64,000 nucleotides of DNA, taken from the NCBI GenBank assembly GCA_028768545.1, contig CP054838.1:2839001-2903000 (forward strand), given 5' to 3'. How positions within the stretch are numbered: position 1 is the stretch's first letter; each line of letters opens with the position of its first letter. Positions 1 through 8,865 of this stretch are shown here, in pieces. The stretch is from Desulfobacter sp. (lineage in GTDB: Bacteria > Desulfobacterota > Desulfobacteria > Desulfobacterales > Desulfobacteraceae). The notes under the pieces were generated by a model that saw only the letters and a program-made list of their open reading frames with translations, searched no databases and was not told the DNA's origin. The position numbers and the translations under genes are program-made.

Positions 1-1176
1 CACGGCCGTGATCACATTTTTCGGGCCAAAGGCGGCATCACCGCCGAAAAAAACATGATCCAGATCAGACTGAAAGGTGAGTTCATCCACCCGGGGCCGG
101 CCCTGATCATCAAAGGTGAGGCCGATATCTTTTTCAATCCAGGGAAAGGCATTCTGCTGGCCCACGGCCAGCAGGACTTCGTCGCAGGGGATAAACAGGA
201 GTTCTCCTTCTGCCTTGTCCGGCAGCAGCTGTTTGAAATTCATCCCTTTTAAGACCTTGCCTTTCATGACAAAATCTACAGGAGAGAGGTGCTCTAAAAT
301 CGGGATATCCTCCCTGACAGCATCTTCAATCTCCCAGGGGGAGGCCTTCATCTGTTCACGCCCGCCCCGGATGATCACCTTGACCTTTTTTCCCCCAAGT
401 CTGCGGGCGGTCCTACAGCAGTCCATGGCCGTATTGCCCCCGCCGATCACCAGGGTGGTTTTGCCGGTTTTTTTGGTGTGCCCGTATTGGACACCGGCCA
501 GCCATTCAATGCCGACATGGACAAACGCTTTGGCAGCCTTTCGTCCGGGCAGATCAAGGTCACGGCCCCTTGGGGCGCCGGTGCCCACAAAAACAGCATC
601 ATGGCCTTTGGCGAGAAATTCTTTCATGCTGGGGATATAGGTATTTAAATGGGTATTCACCCCCATGTTCAAAATGGCGTTTACCTCTTGGTCCAGCACT
701 TTTTTGGGCAGCCTGAACGAGGGCACCTGACTTCTAACAAATCCGCCGGCTTCAAGCTGGTCATCATAAAGATCAATGGTATAGCCCAGCCGTACAAGAT
801 CCCGGGCCACGGTAAGAGATGCAGGGCCTCCGCCGATCAAGGCGATTTTCTTTCCGTTTTTTTTAGGGGGTGGTCCTGGCATGAGATTGGTCACATCCCC
901 TTTGTTGTCCGCGCAGACCCGTTTGAGCCGGCAGATGGCCACGGCCTTTTCTTCCACCCGGGTCCTTCGGCAGGCCGGCTCACACGGCCTGTCGCACACC
1001 CGGCCCAGAATGCCGGGAAAGACGTTGGATTCCCAGTTGAGCATATAGGCCTGGGCATATTTTTTTTCAGCAATCAGTCTGATGTATTCCGGTACCGGGG
1101 TGTGGGCCGGACATGCAAACTGGCAGTCGATCACGCGATGAAAATATTCAGGATCGTTAATATCTGTTGGATTCAA
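1..1176 (-). CDS. GltD-like FAD/NAD(P)-binding oxidoreductase (C-terminus outside window)
   Basis: The visible 392 residues match the family of glutamate synthase small-subunit-like flavoproteins, which move electrons between NAD(P)H and a partner via FAD and Fe-S clusters. Seen: an N-terminal Cys-rich segment (RVCDRPCEPACRR) of the Fe-S-binding type, a first Rossmann motif IALIGGGPASL and a second one LVIGGGNTAMD. The start is taken as TTG at 1176, preceded by GGGAG at good spacing; no in-frame ATG precedes it. The gene runs leftward off the window, so the last part (family members are about 450-480 aa) is missing. The true partner is unknown; in sulfate reducers such proteins often sit beside oxidoreductase or hydrogenase subunits, so GltD activity itself should not be assumed. 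Confidence 0.75.
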   Translation of the reverse strand, partial: MNPTDINDPEYFHRVIDCQFACPAHTPVPEYIRLIAEKKYAQAYMLNWESNVFPGILGRVCDRPCEPACRRTRVEEKAVAICRLKRVCADNKGDVTNLMPGPPPKKNGKKIALIGGGPASLTVARDLVRLGYTIDLYDDQLEAGGFVRSQVPSFRLPKKVLDQEVNAILNMGVNTHLNTYIPSMKEFLAKGHDAVFVGTGAPRGRDLDLPGRKAAKAFVHVGIEWLAGVQYGHTKKTGKTTLVIGGGNTAMDCCRTARRLGGKKVKVIIRGGREQMKASPWEIEDAVREDIPILEHLSPVDFVMKGKVLKGMNFKQLLPDKAEGELLFIPCDEVLLAVGQQNAFPWIEKDIGLTFDDQGRPRVDELTFQSDLDHVFFGGDAAFGPKNVITAV

Positions 1177-1526
1177 TGCCTTTTCTCCCGCTGTTATAAA
1201 GGTGAATTCAATCGATGCCAAAGATGACAACAAACACAGCCATGGTTTAGCTGTATCATCTTGCCGGATTCATGCGCTTTGATTAAATGTCGTTAATTTT
1301 TAAACGAAAAATGAAAAACATCTGCATGAATACCGTCTGTGCTGAAACCATGGTGGAGTTTACCTGTTTTTCATGGAAACGGTCAAGGACGTTTTCTAGT
1401 CTGTGAATCTCTTTGCCCGAAAAAGGGTGAAGGCAGATGATGCAGAAGAATTATATTTTTTTTCGATTATGGGTTTGGTGTAAGAGGGGACCGGATAAAC
1501 CATACTAATTTGATAGGAAATAAAAA
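1177..1526. other. Intergenic region between divergent genes
   Basis: About 350 bases separate the leftward flavoprotein from the rightward EF-hand gene. No credible coding frame or RNA gene was seen. It presumably holds both divergent promoters, but no convincing -35/-10 pair could be fixed by eye. Confidence 0.5.
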
Positions 1527-1778
1527 ATGAAAAAATTCATGGTTTTTGGCCTGGCCGTTTTTGTATTGTTCGCCCCGCTATCTGCCTGCTTTGCAGACTA
1601 TCACGGGGAAGACCACCTGTGTTTTATGCAGGTTGACATGGACCAGGACGGGCGTGTGACTTTTCAGGAATTTGAAAAGGCCTATGGTAATGATCCTGAA
1701 AAATTCCAGGCAATGGACCAGGACCATGATGGTCAACTTACCCATGATGAGTATGAAGAATACGTGTACAATCAGGAA
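1527..1778 (+). CDS. Exported EF-hand protein, 3' end cut by IS6 copy A
   Basis: A small exported calcium-binding-type protein. Residues 1-23 form a signal peptide (basic MKK, hydrophobic core, cleavage near SACFA-D). Two canonical EF-hand loops follow: D37-x-D39-x-D41 with E48, and D64-x-D66-x-D68 with E75. AGGA lies 8 nt before the ATG. The native reading frame is interrupted at 1778, where the IS6 end begins; the last residues and the stop at 1800-1802 come from the IS. The original C-terminus is therefore unknown, though both EF hands are complete and the product could still fold. Partner and role are unknown. Confidence 0.8.
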
Positions 1779-2615
1779 GGTTCTGTTGCAAAAAATTATT
1801 AATGTCTGATACAAGTCCGTTTTGGCACTAATTTATTTGCAGAGAGATAGTATGAAAAATGAAAACCCTTTCAAGTGGCGTCATTATGAAAAAGAAATCA
1901 TCCTGTTGAATGTTCGCTGGTATCTGAGATATCAACTGAGTTACAGGAATCTGGAAGAGATGATGCAAGAACGGGGCTTGTCTGTGGATCACAGTACCAT
2001 TTACCGATGGGTTCAGCGCTATGCTCCTGAAATGGAAAAGCGAAGCAGGAAGTATCTGCGGCAATCAAATGATTCTTACCGTATTGATGAAACATATATC
2101 AAGGTGCGGGGGAAAATGAAGTATCTTTACCGAGCGGTCGATTCCCGTGGAAATACCATCGATTTTCTTCTTCGCAGCAGACGTAATATGGAATCTGCCA
2201 AACGATTTTTTAAAAAGATGCTGCGAGCTTCCAATAGCTTCAGACCTCGGGTTCTGAGTGTTGACGGAAATCCTGCATATCCTCCGGCAGTAAAGGCTTT
2301 GAAAGAAAAAAAGCTTCTGAATAAGGACTGTATCCTAAGACAGAATAAATATCTGAACAATATTATTGAGCAAGACCACCGGTTTATCAAAAAGCTTGTC
2401 AGAGCTGGTATGGGGTTCAAGACATTTCATTCTGCCTGGCGGACGCTAAAAGGCTATGAAATTATGAACATGATCAGAAAAGGACAAGTTAAAAATATCA
2501 GGAAGGGAGAAATTTTAAAGCAGAAAGAATTCGTCGAAAATCTGTTTTCTTATGCTGCGTAAATTTTACGCCTGAACGATCTCTTTGTCCTGGAAATATT
2601 TTTTGCAACAGAACC
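1779..2615 (+). mobile_element. IS6-family insertion sequence, copy A
   Basis: An 837-bp element bounded by imperfect terminal inverted repeats starting GGTTCTGTTGCAAAAAAT, closely resembling the GG(C/T)xCTGTTGCAAA ends of IS6/IS26 relatives, and carrying one DDE transposase. The 8 bp on its left (ATCAGGAA) and right (AGCTGGAG) differ, so there is no target-site duplication. Left neighbour: EF-hand gene; right neighbour: symporter fragment; both are truncated exactly at the element ends. Confidence 0.95.
1852..2562 (+). CDS. IS6-family transposase (copy A)
   Basis: A 236-aa DDE transposase that drives replicative (cointegrate) transposition of the element. Catalytic residues are visible as D79 (RIDETYIK), D138 (SVDGNPAY) and E173 (IIEQDHRF), with an N-terminal helix-turn-helix-like region (residues 25-60). 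The ATG at 1852 is preferred over an upstream in-frame TTG at 1822 because it gives the usual IS6 length and follows AGAGAG. This copy has Phe where the other copies have Ser (residue 130, NSF versus NSS). Confidence 0.95.
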   Translation: MKNENPFKWRHYEKEIILLNVRWYLRYQLSYRNLEEMMQERGLSVDHSTIYRWVQRYAPEMEKRSRKYLRQSNDSYRIDETYIKVRGKMKYLYRAVDSRGNTIDFLLRSRRNMESAKRFFKKMLRASNSFRPRVLSVDGNPAYPPAVKALKEKKLLNKDCILRQNKYLNNIIEQDHRFIKKLVRAGMGFKTFHSAWRTLKGYEIMNMIRKGQVKNIRKGEILKQKEFVENLFSYAA

Positions 2616-2984
2616 AGCTGGAGGCCGGAGTAAAAAATTGAATAGAGAAAGGCGGCCAGAACAGTGAGCCAGCGAACGCCTTCATTGTTGTAGTAATAGG
2701 CAAACATATCTCCGGGAGTGATAAATCCGTAACGTTTGCCCCAAAGCCAGTTTCTTTTGGCAAAAAAGGCCCCTGTAATGGGAATGGTTAATACGTAAAA
2801 AGAGGCAAAGGCATATACAAACCCTGCTTTCCAGATCAAACCTGGATGCCCGATAAAGGTCCAGCCTGAAAATGAGGCAGCCGTGGCTGCCATCAAAAAG
2901 GCAATAAAGGGAATGGAGCGCCCGGCTATGGCGTAACCAGAAGCCTTCTTCTCCGTGAAGAATCCCCTAAGTCCCCACCAAAGG
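2616..2984 (-). pseudogene. Sodium/solute symporter (SSS family) internal fragment
   Basis: Reading leftward this piece encodes about 120 residues typical of the N-terminal part of sodium:solute symporters: the AGRSIPF signature region, a small-residue-rich helix (AATAASFSGWTF) and two further hydrophobic segments. It is cut on its N-terminal side by the IS256 element ending at 2985 and on its C-terminal side by IS6 copy A at 2615. Typical family members are 450-600 aa with 13 or so helices, so this remnant cannot work. No other part of the gene is in the window, so DNA was lost or moved. Confidence 0.85.
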
Positions 2985-3977
2985 GAATGTTCAGAATTCT
3001 GTGTCACGGTTTCGGTTCTCGGATCTGCCTCAGCGCCAGCGGAAGTAAAAGTCAGGTCCGAGAATGGGCCTTCAATCAGCCACGTCGGAGGAGTTGACTT
3101 TTGCTGGAGTGGAGTTCCTGGAACCATCTTTTCCATCTGTAAATAAATCCCTATCAAATTCCCAGCTCTTTATCCAGCCGGCCTTCAAAGAAAATTGCCA
3201 ACTGGGAAATTGTCAGTGACCAATTTTGAATCGGCATTGTCCATTTTTTACTGGCGTTCTGGATCCCCATGTAAAGCAGCTTTAACAGGCTGTCCTGGTT
3301 CGGGAATGATCCCTTTGTTTTGGTCAGTTTTCGAAACTGTCGATGCACAGCCTCAATGGTATTTGTGGTGTATATTATCCGTCGAATCTCTTCTGGATAT
3401 TTAAAGAAATGACTGAGGCGTTCCCAGTTGTTCCGCCAGGATTTTATCACAATCGGGTATTTGTCATTCCATTTATTTTCCAAGATATCCAGTTCTTCTT
3501 CGGCCAGATCCTTATTGACCGCTTTATAAACACGTTTTAGATCTGCCATAAATTTCTTTTTATTTTTGGAACCAACGTATTTCAATGAATTTCGGATCTG
3601 GTGGACTACGCAGAGTTGAACTTCTGTGTCCGGGAATATGGTCTCAATGGCCTCGGGAAAACCTTTTAGACCATCAACACAGGCAATCAGGATATCTTTT
3701 ACCCCTCGGTTTGAAAGGTCTGTTAACACCTGCAGCCAGAAGTTCGCACCCTCATTCTCGGATATGTACAGCCCAAGAACCTCTTTGCGGCCCTCGATAT
3801 TCACCCCAAGAATTGTGTAAACGGCTTTGCTGCTGACCTTTCCGTTTTCTCGTACTTTATAATGTATGGCATCAAGCCATACGATTGGGTACACATTTTC
3901 CAACGGCCTGGCCTGCCATTCTTTGACGGTATGGATGATTTTATCGGTAATGGTGCTCAGAGTGGCATTTGAAATCT

Positions 3978-5343
3978 GGTTCATCAGAAAATCGCGTACC
4001 TGGACTGAGAAACATCACTGGGAAGGCAATAACACAGTAAGGATTTTTATGCTTGAAATGATGGTGTGAACATGATCATGTTCTAATTTTTTTGTGTTAT
4101 TCGCACAAAATCGGAGAATGAATTAATGTCCACAAGCTTCATATACCATGCCTTTGGCCTTCGTGACTACTTTTATAAAACAACGCGTTTCATCGGTGGA
4201 ATAATCACTTTTGAACTCATACCAAAACCGGAGGCGGTAAAATGCCCGGAATGTAATTCCAGGTCCGTCACCAGGAAAGGGATTGTGACAAGAGATCTCA
4301 GAACAATACCGGTAGGTTCAAAACCCGTGATTCTCAGGACGGCTATCCAGAGAATTTGGTGTTCGTTCTGTCAATTTGTCCGGCAAATCAAACTATCCTT
4401 TGCCCAGGAGGGGAAAAGCTATACCCGGGCTTTTGAACGGTATGTCTTGGAGTTGTCTCAGTTCATGACAATCAAAGATATTGCCATCCATTTAAGGATC
4501 AGCTGGGATACGATAAAGCAGATCCAGAAAGAAGACCTGCTGAGGCGTTATCGAAATATCCCCCTTGAGAAAGTCCGGCAGATTGCCATAGATGAAATTT
4601 CCATAGGGAAAGGGCATAAATACTTGACCATCGTGATGGATCTGGAATCCGGTAGAATTCTGCACGTGGGAGAAGGAAAAGGTGGTGAAGCTTTGAAATC
4701 TTTTTGGACAAAAGTGAAAATATCGAAAGCAAAAATCAAAGCCGTCAGCATCGATATGTCCCCGGCATACTTGAGTGCTGTTATTGAAAATCTTTCTGGT
4801 TCAGCAATTGTCTTTGACAGATTTCATGTTGTTAAATTGTTCAATGAGAAACTGTCGGATTTCAGGCGAAAGCTCTACAACCTTCTTGCCAATACCGGGC
4901 AACAAAAACTTCTGAAGGGAGTCCGGTGGCTTTTGTTAAAAAATCCCGAAAACCTCAGTGATGACAAGAAGGAGGCCCAACGGTTAGAAGAAGCATTGAA
5001 AATAAATCAGCCGCTATTGGTAGTCTACTACATGAAAGAGGAACTCAGGCAAATATGGAATCAAAAGAAAAAAGAAACAGCTGAAAAGATAGTCAGCAAT
5101 TGGATCAATCTGGCCAATATTTTCAAAATTCCAATGTTGATGAAATTTGCCAAGACCTTGGCTGTGCACAGGCAAAGAATCCTTTCATACTATGATTACA
5201 GGATATCTACAGGTCCTTTAGAAGGGACAAATAACAAGATAAAAACCATGAAACGGAAAGCTTATGGATACAGGGATTCGGAGTTTTTCAGGTTGAAACT
5301 TTTGGACCTTCACAATAAAAGGTACGCATTAATCGGATGAACC
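3978..5343 (+). mobile_element. ISL3-family insertion sequence nested in IS256 copy 1
   Basis: A 1366-bp element with terminal inverted repeats beginning GGTTCATC(A/C)G. It is flanked by a perfect 8-bp direct repeat TGAAATCT (3970-3977 and 5344-5351). Comparison with the intact IS256 copy shows this octamer exists once in the uninterrupted sequence, so it is a true target-site duplication. The 8-bp length is as expected for ISL3-family insertion. The transposase stop codon lies inside the right terminal repeat. Confidence 0.95.
4126..5340 (+). CDS. ISL3-family transposase
   Basis: A full-length 404-aa transposase. Residues 40-82 carry a zinc-finger pair (CPEC at 40-43 and CSFC at 79-82), followed by a helix-turn-helix region (115-135) and a DDE catalytic core with D156 (AIDEISIG), D210 (SIDMSPAY) and a C-terminal Glu in STGPLEGTNNK. 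No frameshift or internal stop is seen, so this element could be active. The 148 bases before the ATG contain the left terminal repeat and presumably the promoter. Confidence 0.93.
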   Translation: MSTSFIYHAFGLRDYFYKTTRFIGGIITFELIPKPEAVKCPECNSRSVTRKGIVTRDLRTIPVGSKPVILRTAIQRIWCSFCQFVRQIKLSFAQEGKSYTRAFERYVLELSQFMTIKDIAIHLRISWDTIKQIQKEDLLRRYRNIPLEKVRQIAIDEISIGKGHKYLTIVMDLESGRILHVGEGKGGEALKSFWTKVKISKAKIKAVSIDMSPAYLSAVIENLSGSAIVFDRFHVVKLFNEKLSDFRRKLYNLLANTGQQKLLKGVRWLLLKNPENLSDDKKEAQRLEEALKINQPLLVVYYMKEELRQIWNQKKKETAEKIVSNWINLANIFKIPMLMKFAKTLAVHRQRILSYYDYRISTGPLEGTNNKIKTMKRKAYGYRDSEFFRLKLLDLHNKRYALIG

Positions 5344-5879
5344 TGAAATCTCAAGTCCATAGATTTCCTGTAAATGGGAAGCCATATCATTATAACTCAT
5401 GCCCAGGCCGTAAAGGGCTATTATCTTTCTTTCAATTTCATCGCTGAGCGTTGTCTGATGTTTTTTGACGATCTGTGGAGAGAAGGTTCCGGCCCTGTCA
5501 CGCGGGGTTTTTAGCTCAAATTTACCATCCAGGGATTTAATGGTCTTTTTGCTTTTTCCATTACGGCGGTTGGCAGAAACTTCCTGCCCGAGATGGGACT
5601 CCAACTCTCCTTCAAGAGCAGCTTCAGCAAGATTTTTGATTAATGATGTAAGGACGCCGCCCTTACCTGTGAAGGGTTTACCTTCCTGGATGCCTTTAAG
5701 GGCTTTTTGAAAATCAAATTCGGTGTTTTCTTCGGTCATGTCAGTTCTCCTTATTTAGCTGAGTATATCAGCTTTCATTCAACTGACACAGAATTTTGAA
5801 CGCCCTCAAGATATCTCTTGATTTAAGGGCTGTTTTTGGTAAACTTGCCCCGATTTATCAACCCAGAGGAACCCTGAAC

Positions 5880-6527
5880 ATGGTCAAACGGTTAAAATTT
5901 ATTATTTATACCCGGCCTTTTATTTTTTTTGCCTATTACCTGATTCGGCTTTATTCGCTGACCTTCAGGCTCAAGGTGGAAAATGAAGATCAATGGATGA
6001 CCCTGGTAAAAGAAAATCACACCGTGCTTTTGTGTACCTGGCACCAGCAGTTTTTTTCCGCCATTCGGCATTTTAAAACCTATTCCAGATTAAATCCAGG
6101 CTTGATGATCAGCCAGAGCAGGGATGGGGATTTAATTTCAGGTGTGGCCAACAGGACTGGGTGGCACACCCCGAGAGGATCTTCTTCCAGGGGGGGCAAA
6201 CAGGCCATGGAGGCCATGATCGATCACATCCATGAGTTTGGATTTTGCGCTCATATTCTTGACGGTCCCAGAGGCCCTATCGGCAAGGTCAAGCCCGGTG
6301 CAATCAAAATGGCTCTGGAAACAGATGCCTGGGTGGTTCCCTTTTTTACCCGGGCGGACAAGGCCTGGTTTTTTAATTCTTGGGACCGCTTCATGCTTCC
6401 CAAACCCTTTTCCCGGGTAACCCTCTCTTTTTCACAGCCGTTCAAATTCAAGGTCAACCCTGAATCTGATTTTGAATCCCTTCGTTTGGATCTTGAAACT
6501 CAAATGACACCCGGGCTTCATATATGA
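5880..6527 (+). CDS. DUF374 lysophospholipid acyltransferase-family protein
   Basis: A 215-aa membrane-associated acyltransferase of the DUF374 type, related to the lysophospholipid/lipid A acyltransferases that add acyl chains to glycerophospholipid or lipid A intermediates. Seen: an N-terminal hydrophobic segment (residues 9-28), the HQQFF block in place of the classical HX4D site, a TPRGSSSRGG motif and DGPRGP. The ATG at 5880 follows AGAGGA at 9 nt; an upstream in-frame TTG lies inside the IS256 end and is rejected. The gene sits alone between two oppositely oriented IS256 copies. The exact substrate cannot be told from sequence. Confidence 0.82.
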   Translation: MVKRLKFIIYTRPFIFFAYYLIRLYSLTFRLKVENEDQWMTLVKENHTVLLCTWHQQFFSAIRHFKTYSRLNPGLMISQSRDGDLISGVANRTGWHTPRGSSSRGGKQAMEAMIDHIHEFGFCAHILDGPRGPIGKVKPGAIKMALETDAWVVPFFTRADKAWFFNSWDRFMLPKPFSRVTLSFSQPFKFKVNPESDFESLRLDLETQMTPGLHI

Positions 6528-6786
6528 TTGAAAAAAAGCGATCGCAAATTTTACGAATTGATTTTATGTTTGCTGCAAGGTGCCAGGGAGTGAAGCCGTA
6601 GGGACTTTACTGTGAACGGTCTATAACGCTGCAGATGACGCAAAATTGGTTCGCCCGAAGGGTGACTACCCTCTGAATTGGTTTGGCTAACAATTCTAAG
6701 TTTCTGTATTTAAAAGATTAATATTCAATCCCTACAAGTTGGTATGAAATATTCGGGCTAAAAGAAAAAATGCCGGTTTGAGGCTT
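6528..6786. other. Unexplained structured intergenic segment
   Basis: No credible reading frame. It contains several short hairpins (GGGTGACTACCC, CCCGAAGGG), a partial dyad around CTGCAAGG and CGCTGCAG, and the near-repeat AATTGGTT twice. It may be a decayed repeat, a small structured RNA or debris of a mobile element; there is no second copy in this window. Confidence 0.35.
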
Positions 6787-6794
6787 AAATTAAA

Positions 6795-8245
6795 GAGGGC
6801 GTTCAAAATTCTGTGTCAGTTGAATGAAAGCTGATATACTCAGCTAAATAAGGAGAACTGACATGACCGAAGAAAACACCGAATTTGATTTTCAAAAAGC
6901 CCTTAAAGGCATCCAGGAAGGTAAACCCTTCACAGGTAAGGGCGGCGTCCTTACATCATTAATCAAAAATCTTGCTGAAGCTGCTCTTGAAGGAGAGTTG
7001 GAGTCCCATCTCGGGCAGGAAGTTTCTGCCAACCGCCGTAATGGAAAAAGCAAAAAGACCATTAAATCCCTGGATGGTAAATTTGAGCTAAAAACCCCGC
7101 GTGACAGGGCCGGAACCTTCTCTCCACAGATCGTCAAAAAACATCAGACAACGCTCAGCGATGAAATTGAAAGAAAGATAATAGCCCTTTACGGCCTGGG
7201 CATGAGTTATAATGATATGGCTTCCCATTTACAGGAAATCTATGGACTTGAGATTTCAAATGCCACTCTGAGCACCATTACCGATAAAATCATCCATACC
7301 GTCAAAGAATGGCAGGCCAGGCCGTTGGAAAATGTGTACCCAATCGTATGGCTTGATGCCATACATTATAAAGTACGAGAAAACGGAAAGGTCAGCAGCA
7401 AAGCCGTTTACACAATTCTTGGGGTGAATATCGAGGGCCGCAAAGAGGTTCTTGGGCTGTACATATCCGAGAATGAGGGTGCGAACTTCTGGCTGCAGGT
7501 GTTAACAGACCTTTCAAACCGAGGGGTAAAAGATATCCTGATTGCCTGTGTTGATGGTCTAAAAGGTTTTCCCGAGGCCATTGAGACCATATTCCCGGAC
7601 ACAGAAGTTCAACTCTGCGTAGTCCACCAGATCCGAAATTCATTGAAATACGTTGGTTCCAAAAATAAAAAGGAATTTATGGCAGATCTAAAACGTGTTT
7701 ATAAAGCGGTCAATAAGGATCTGGCCGAAGAAGAACTGGATATCTTGGAAAATAAATGGAATGACAAATACCCGATTGTGATAAAATCCTGGCGGAACAA
7801 CTGGGAACGCCTCAGTCATTTCTTTAAATATCCAGAAGAGATTCGACGGATAATATACACCACAAATACCATTGAGGCTGTGCATCGACAGTTTCGAAAA
7901 CTGACCAAAACAAAGGGATCATTCCCGAACCAGGACAGCCTGTTAAAGCTGCTTTACATGGGGATCCAGAACGCCAGTAAAAAATGGACAATGCCGATTC
8001 AAAATTGGTCACTGACAATTTCCCAGTTGGCAATTTTCTTTGAAGGCCGGCTGGATAAAGAGCTGGGAATTTGATAGGGATTTATTTACAGATGGAAAAG
8101 ATGGTTCCAGGAACTCCACTCCAGCAAAAATCAACTCCTCCGACGTGGCTGATTGAAGGCCCATTCTCGGACCTGACTTTTACTTCCGCTGGCGCTGAGG
8201 CAGATCCGGGAACCGAAACCGTGACACAGAATTCTGAACATTCCC
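6795..8245 (+). mobile_element. IS256-family insertion sequence, copy 2 (intact)
   Basis: A 1451-bp element with 24-bp imperfect inverted repeats (GAGGGCGTTCAAAATTCTG on the left, GGGAATGTTCAGAATTCTG on the complement of the right). It is flanked by a perfect 8-bp duplication AAATTAAA at 6787-6794 and 8246-8253, showing simple insertion at this site. The transposase is intact. Confidence 0.96.
6863..8074 (+). CDS. IS256-family (mutator-type) transposase
   Basis: 403 aa, full length for the family. The DDE residues are visible as D165 (VWLDAIHYKV), D231 (ACVDGLKGFPEAI) and E338 (TTNTIEAVHRQFRK). AAGGAG precedes the ATG at suitable spacing. The roughly 170 bases between its stop and the right inverted repeat contain a short open frame that is conserved in both copies only because the element is repeated; it is not called a gene. 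Confidence 0.96.
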   Translation: MTEENTEFDFQKALKGIQEGKPFTGKGGVLTSLIKNLAEAALEGELESHLGQEVSANRRNGKSKKTIKSLDGKFELKTPRDRAGTFSPQIVKKHQTTLSDEIERKIIALYGLGMSYNDMASHLQEIYGLEISNATLSTITDKIIHTVKEWQARPLENVYPIVWLDAIHYKVRENGKVSSKAVYTILGVNIEGRKEVLGLYISENEGANFWLQVLTDLSNRGVKDILIACVDGLKGFPEAIETIFPDTEVQLCVVHQIRNSLKYVGSKNKKEFMADLKRVYKAVNKDLAEEELDILENKWNDKYPIVIKSWRNNWERLSHFFKYPEEIRRIIYTTNTIEAVHRQFRKLTKTKGSFPNQDSLLKLLYMGIQNASKKWTMPIQNWSLTISQLAIFFEGRLDKELGI

Positions 8246-8375
8246 AAATTAAATGATGGTTTATGATTTCGGTAAAAGCCGGGATTAAAAGGGGATTGAC
8301 ACCAGGGGACAATTCAGGCCAGAATGGTCTGGTCATGGGATATCTATCATTAAACTAGCCAGATGGAGGCGATTT

Positions 8376-8747
8376 ATGGATTCTTTTCCGGAAAAGACGG
8401 TTTTTTTTCATTTCAGGTTTAAATTTCTTGCTGTTACTTCCATTGCATTTTTGTTGTACATCATTTTAACCGGGGCTTCGGAACTGGATCAATTCTCTTC
8501 GTCCTGGCAATTCAAGCTCATGGGTCCATATTTTTTAATGGCAGGATGTTTTTTCCTAATATTCAGGCGGGTTCCTGTGAAATGTCCTTATTGCGCAAAG
8601 CTTGTGCCTACCCGAAAAGACTGGGTTTGTGGCGAGTGCGGTAAATCCCAGGGCAAAGGGAGATATTTAATTGATAAATGTCTTCATTGCCGCCAGATTC
8701 AGTCTTCAAGCACTTGCGATCATTGTGGTAAATCCTTTCGTTTATAA
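8376..8747 (+). CDS. Small membrane protein with zinc-ribbon tail
   Basis: 123 aa. Residues about 15-35 and 48-64 are two transmembrane helices; the C-terminal cytoplasmic half has three CxxC pairs (CPYC, CGEC, CLHC) plus CDHC, the pattern of double zinc ribbons. GGAGG sits 6-10 nt before the ATG. Function unknown. Zinc ribbons fused to membrane anchors are common in uncharacterised proteins and give no specific role. It stands between the intact IS256 copy and a histidine-kinase fragment read on the other strand. Confidence 0.7.
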   Translation: MDSFPEKTVFFHFRFKFLAVTSIAFLLYIILTGASELDQFSSSWQFKLMGPYFLMAGCFFLIFRRVPVKCPYCAKLVPTRKDWVCGECGKSQGKGRYLIDKCLHCRQIQSSSTCDHCGKSFRL

Positions 8748-8754
8748 AAAAAAG

Positions 8755-8865
8755 TTAGGGCAGATCTGAGGGTGTTGCCGGCAGACAGATAATAACGGTG
8801 GTGCCTTGTTTTGGGGTAGAGGTGACCTTGATATCTGCGCTGCAGTTTAAAAGAATACTTTTGGC
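8755..8865 (-). pseudogene. Histidine kinase C-terminal fragment (3' end)
   Basis: Reading leftward from IS6 copy B the frame encodes 36 residues and a stop. They match the extreme C-terminus of a sensor kinase ATPase domain (TPKQGTTVIICLP, the final strand after the G2 box). Everything upstream has been replaced by IS6 copy B, and no matching 5' part is in this window. Confidence 0.7.

Larger units (their letters stand above)
3154..5739 (-). pseudogene. IS256-family (mutator-type) transposase split by ISL3 insertion
   Basis: The N-terminal part (5739 down to about 5344) and the C-terminal part (3977 down to 3154) together reconstruct the same 403-aa transposase found intact at 6863-8074; one substitution (Lys for Glu at residue 271) distinguishes them. 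The break is after residue 131 (LEIS). All three catalytic acidic residues lie in the C-terminal part, but the N-terminal region is physically separated, so this copy is inactive. Confidence 0.92.
2985..5807 (-). mobile_element. IS256-family element, copy 1, interrupted by an ISL3-family element
   Basis: Same element as the intact copy at 6795-8245, in the opposite orientation. Its ends are recognised by alignment to that copy: GGGAATGTTCAGAATTCTG at 2985 and the complement of GAGGGCGTTCAAAATTCTG at 5807. An ISL3-family element lies inside it (3978-5343). Outer flanks CCACCAAA (2977-2984) and AAGATATC (5808-5815) do not match, so no target-site duplication is left and one flank has probably been exchanged by recombination or deletion. 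Confidence 0.9.

Noticed and set aside
1810..1845. Sigma-54-like TGGCACT...TTGC inside IS6
   Set aside because: The two boxes are 3 bp too far apart for a -24/-12 promoter.
6795..8245. IS256 pair as a composite transposon carrying the acyltransferase
   Set aside because: Copy 2 has its own complete 8-bp duplication and the outermost flanks of the pair do not match, so the pair did not move as a unit.
8071..8256. Short open frame between the IS256 transposase and its right end, also seen at 2985-3157
   Set aside because: Conserved only because the element is duplicated; it runs through the inverted repeat and flank and has no ribosome-binding site.
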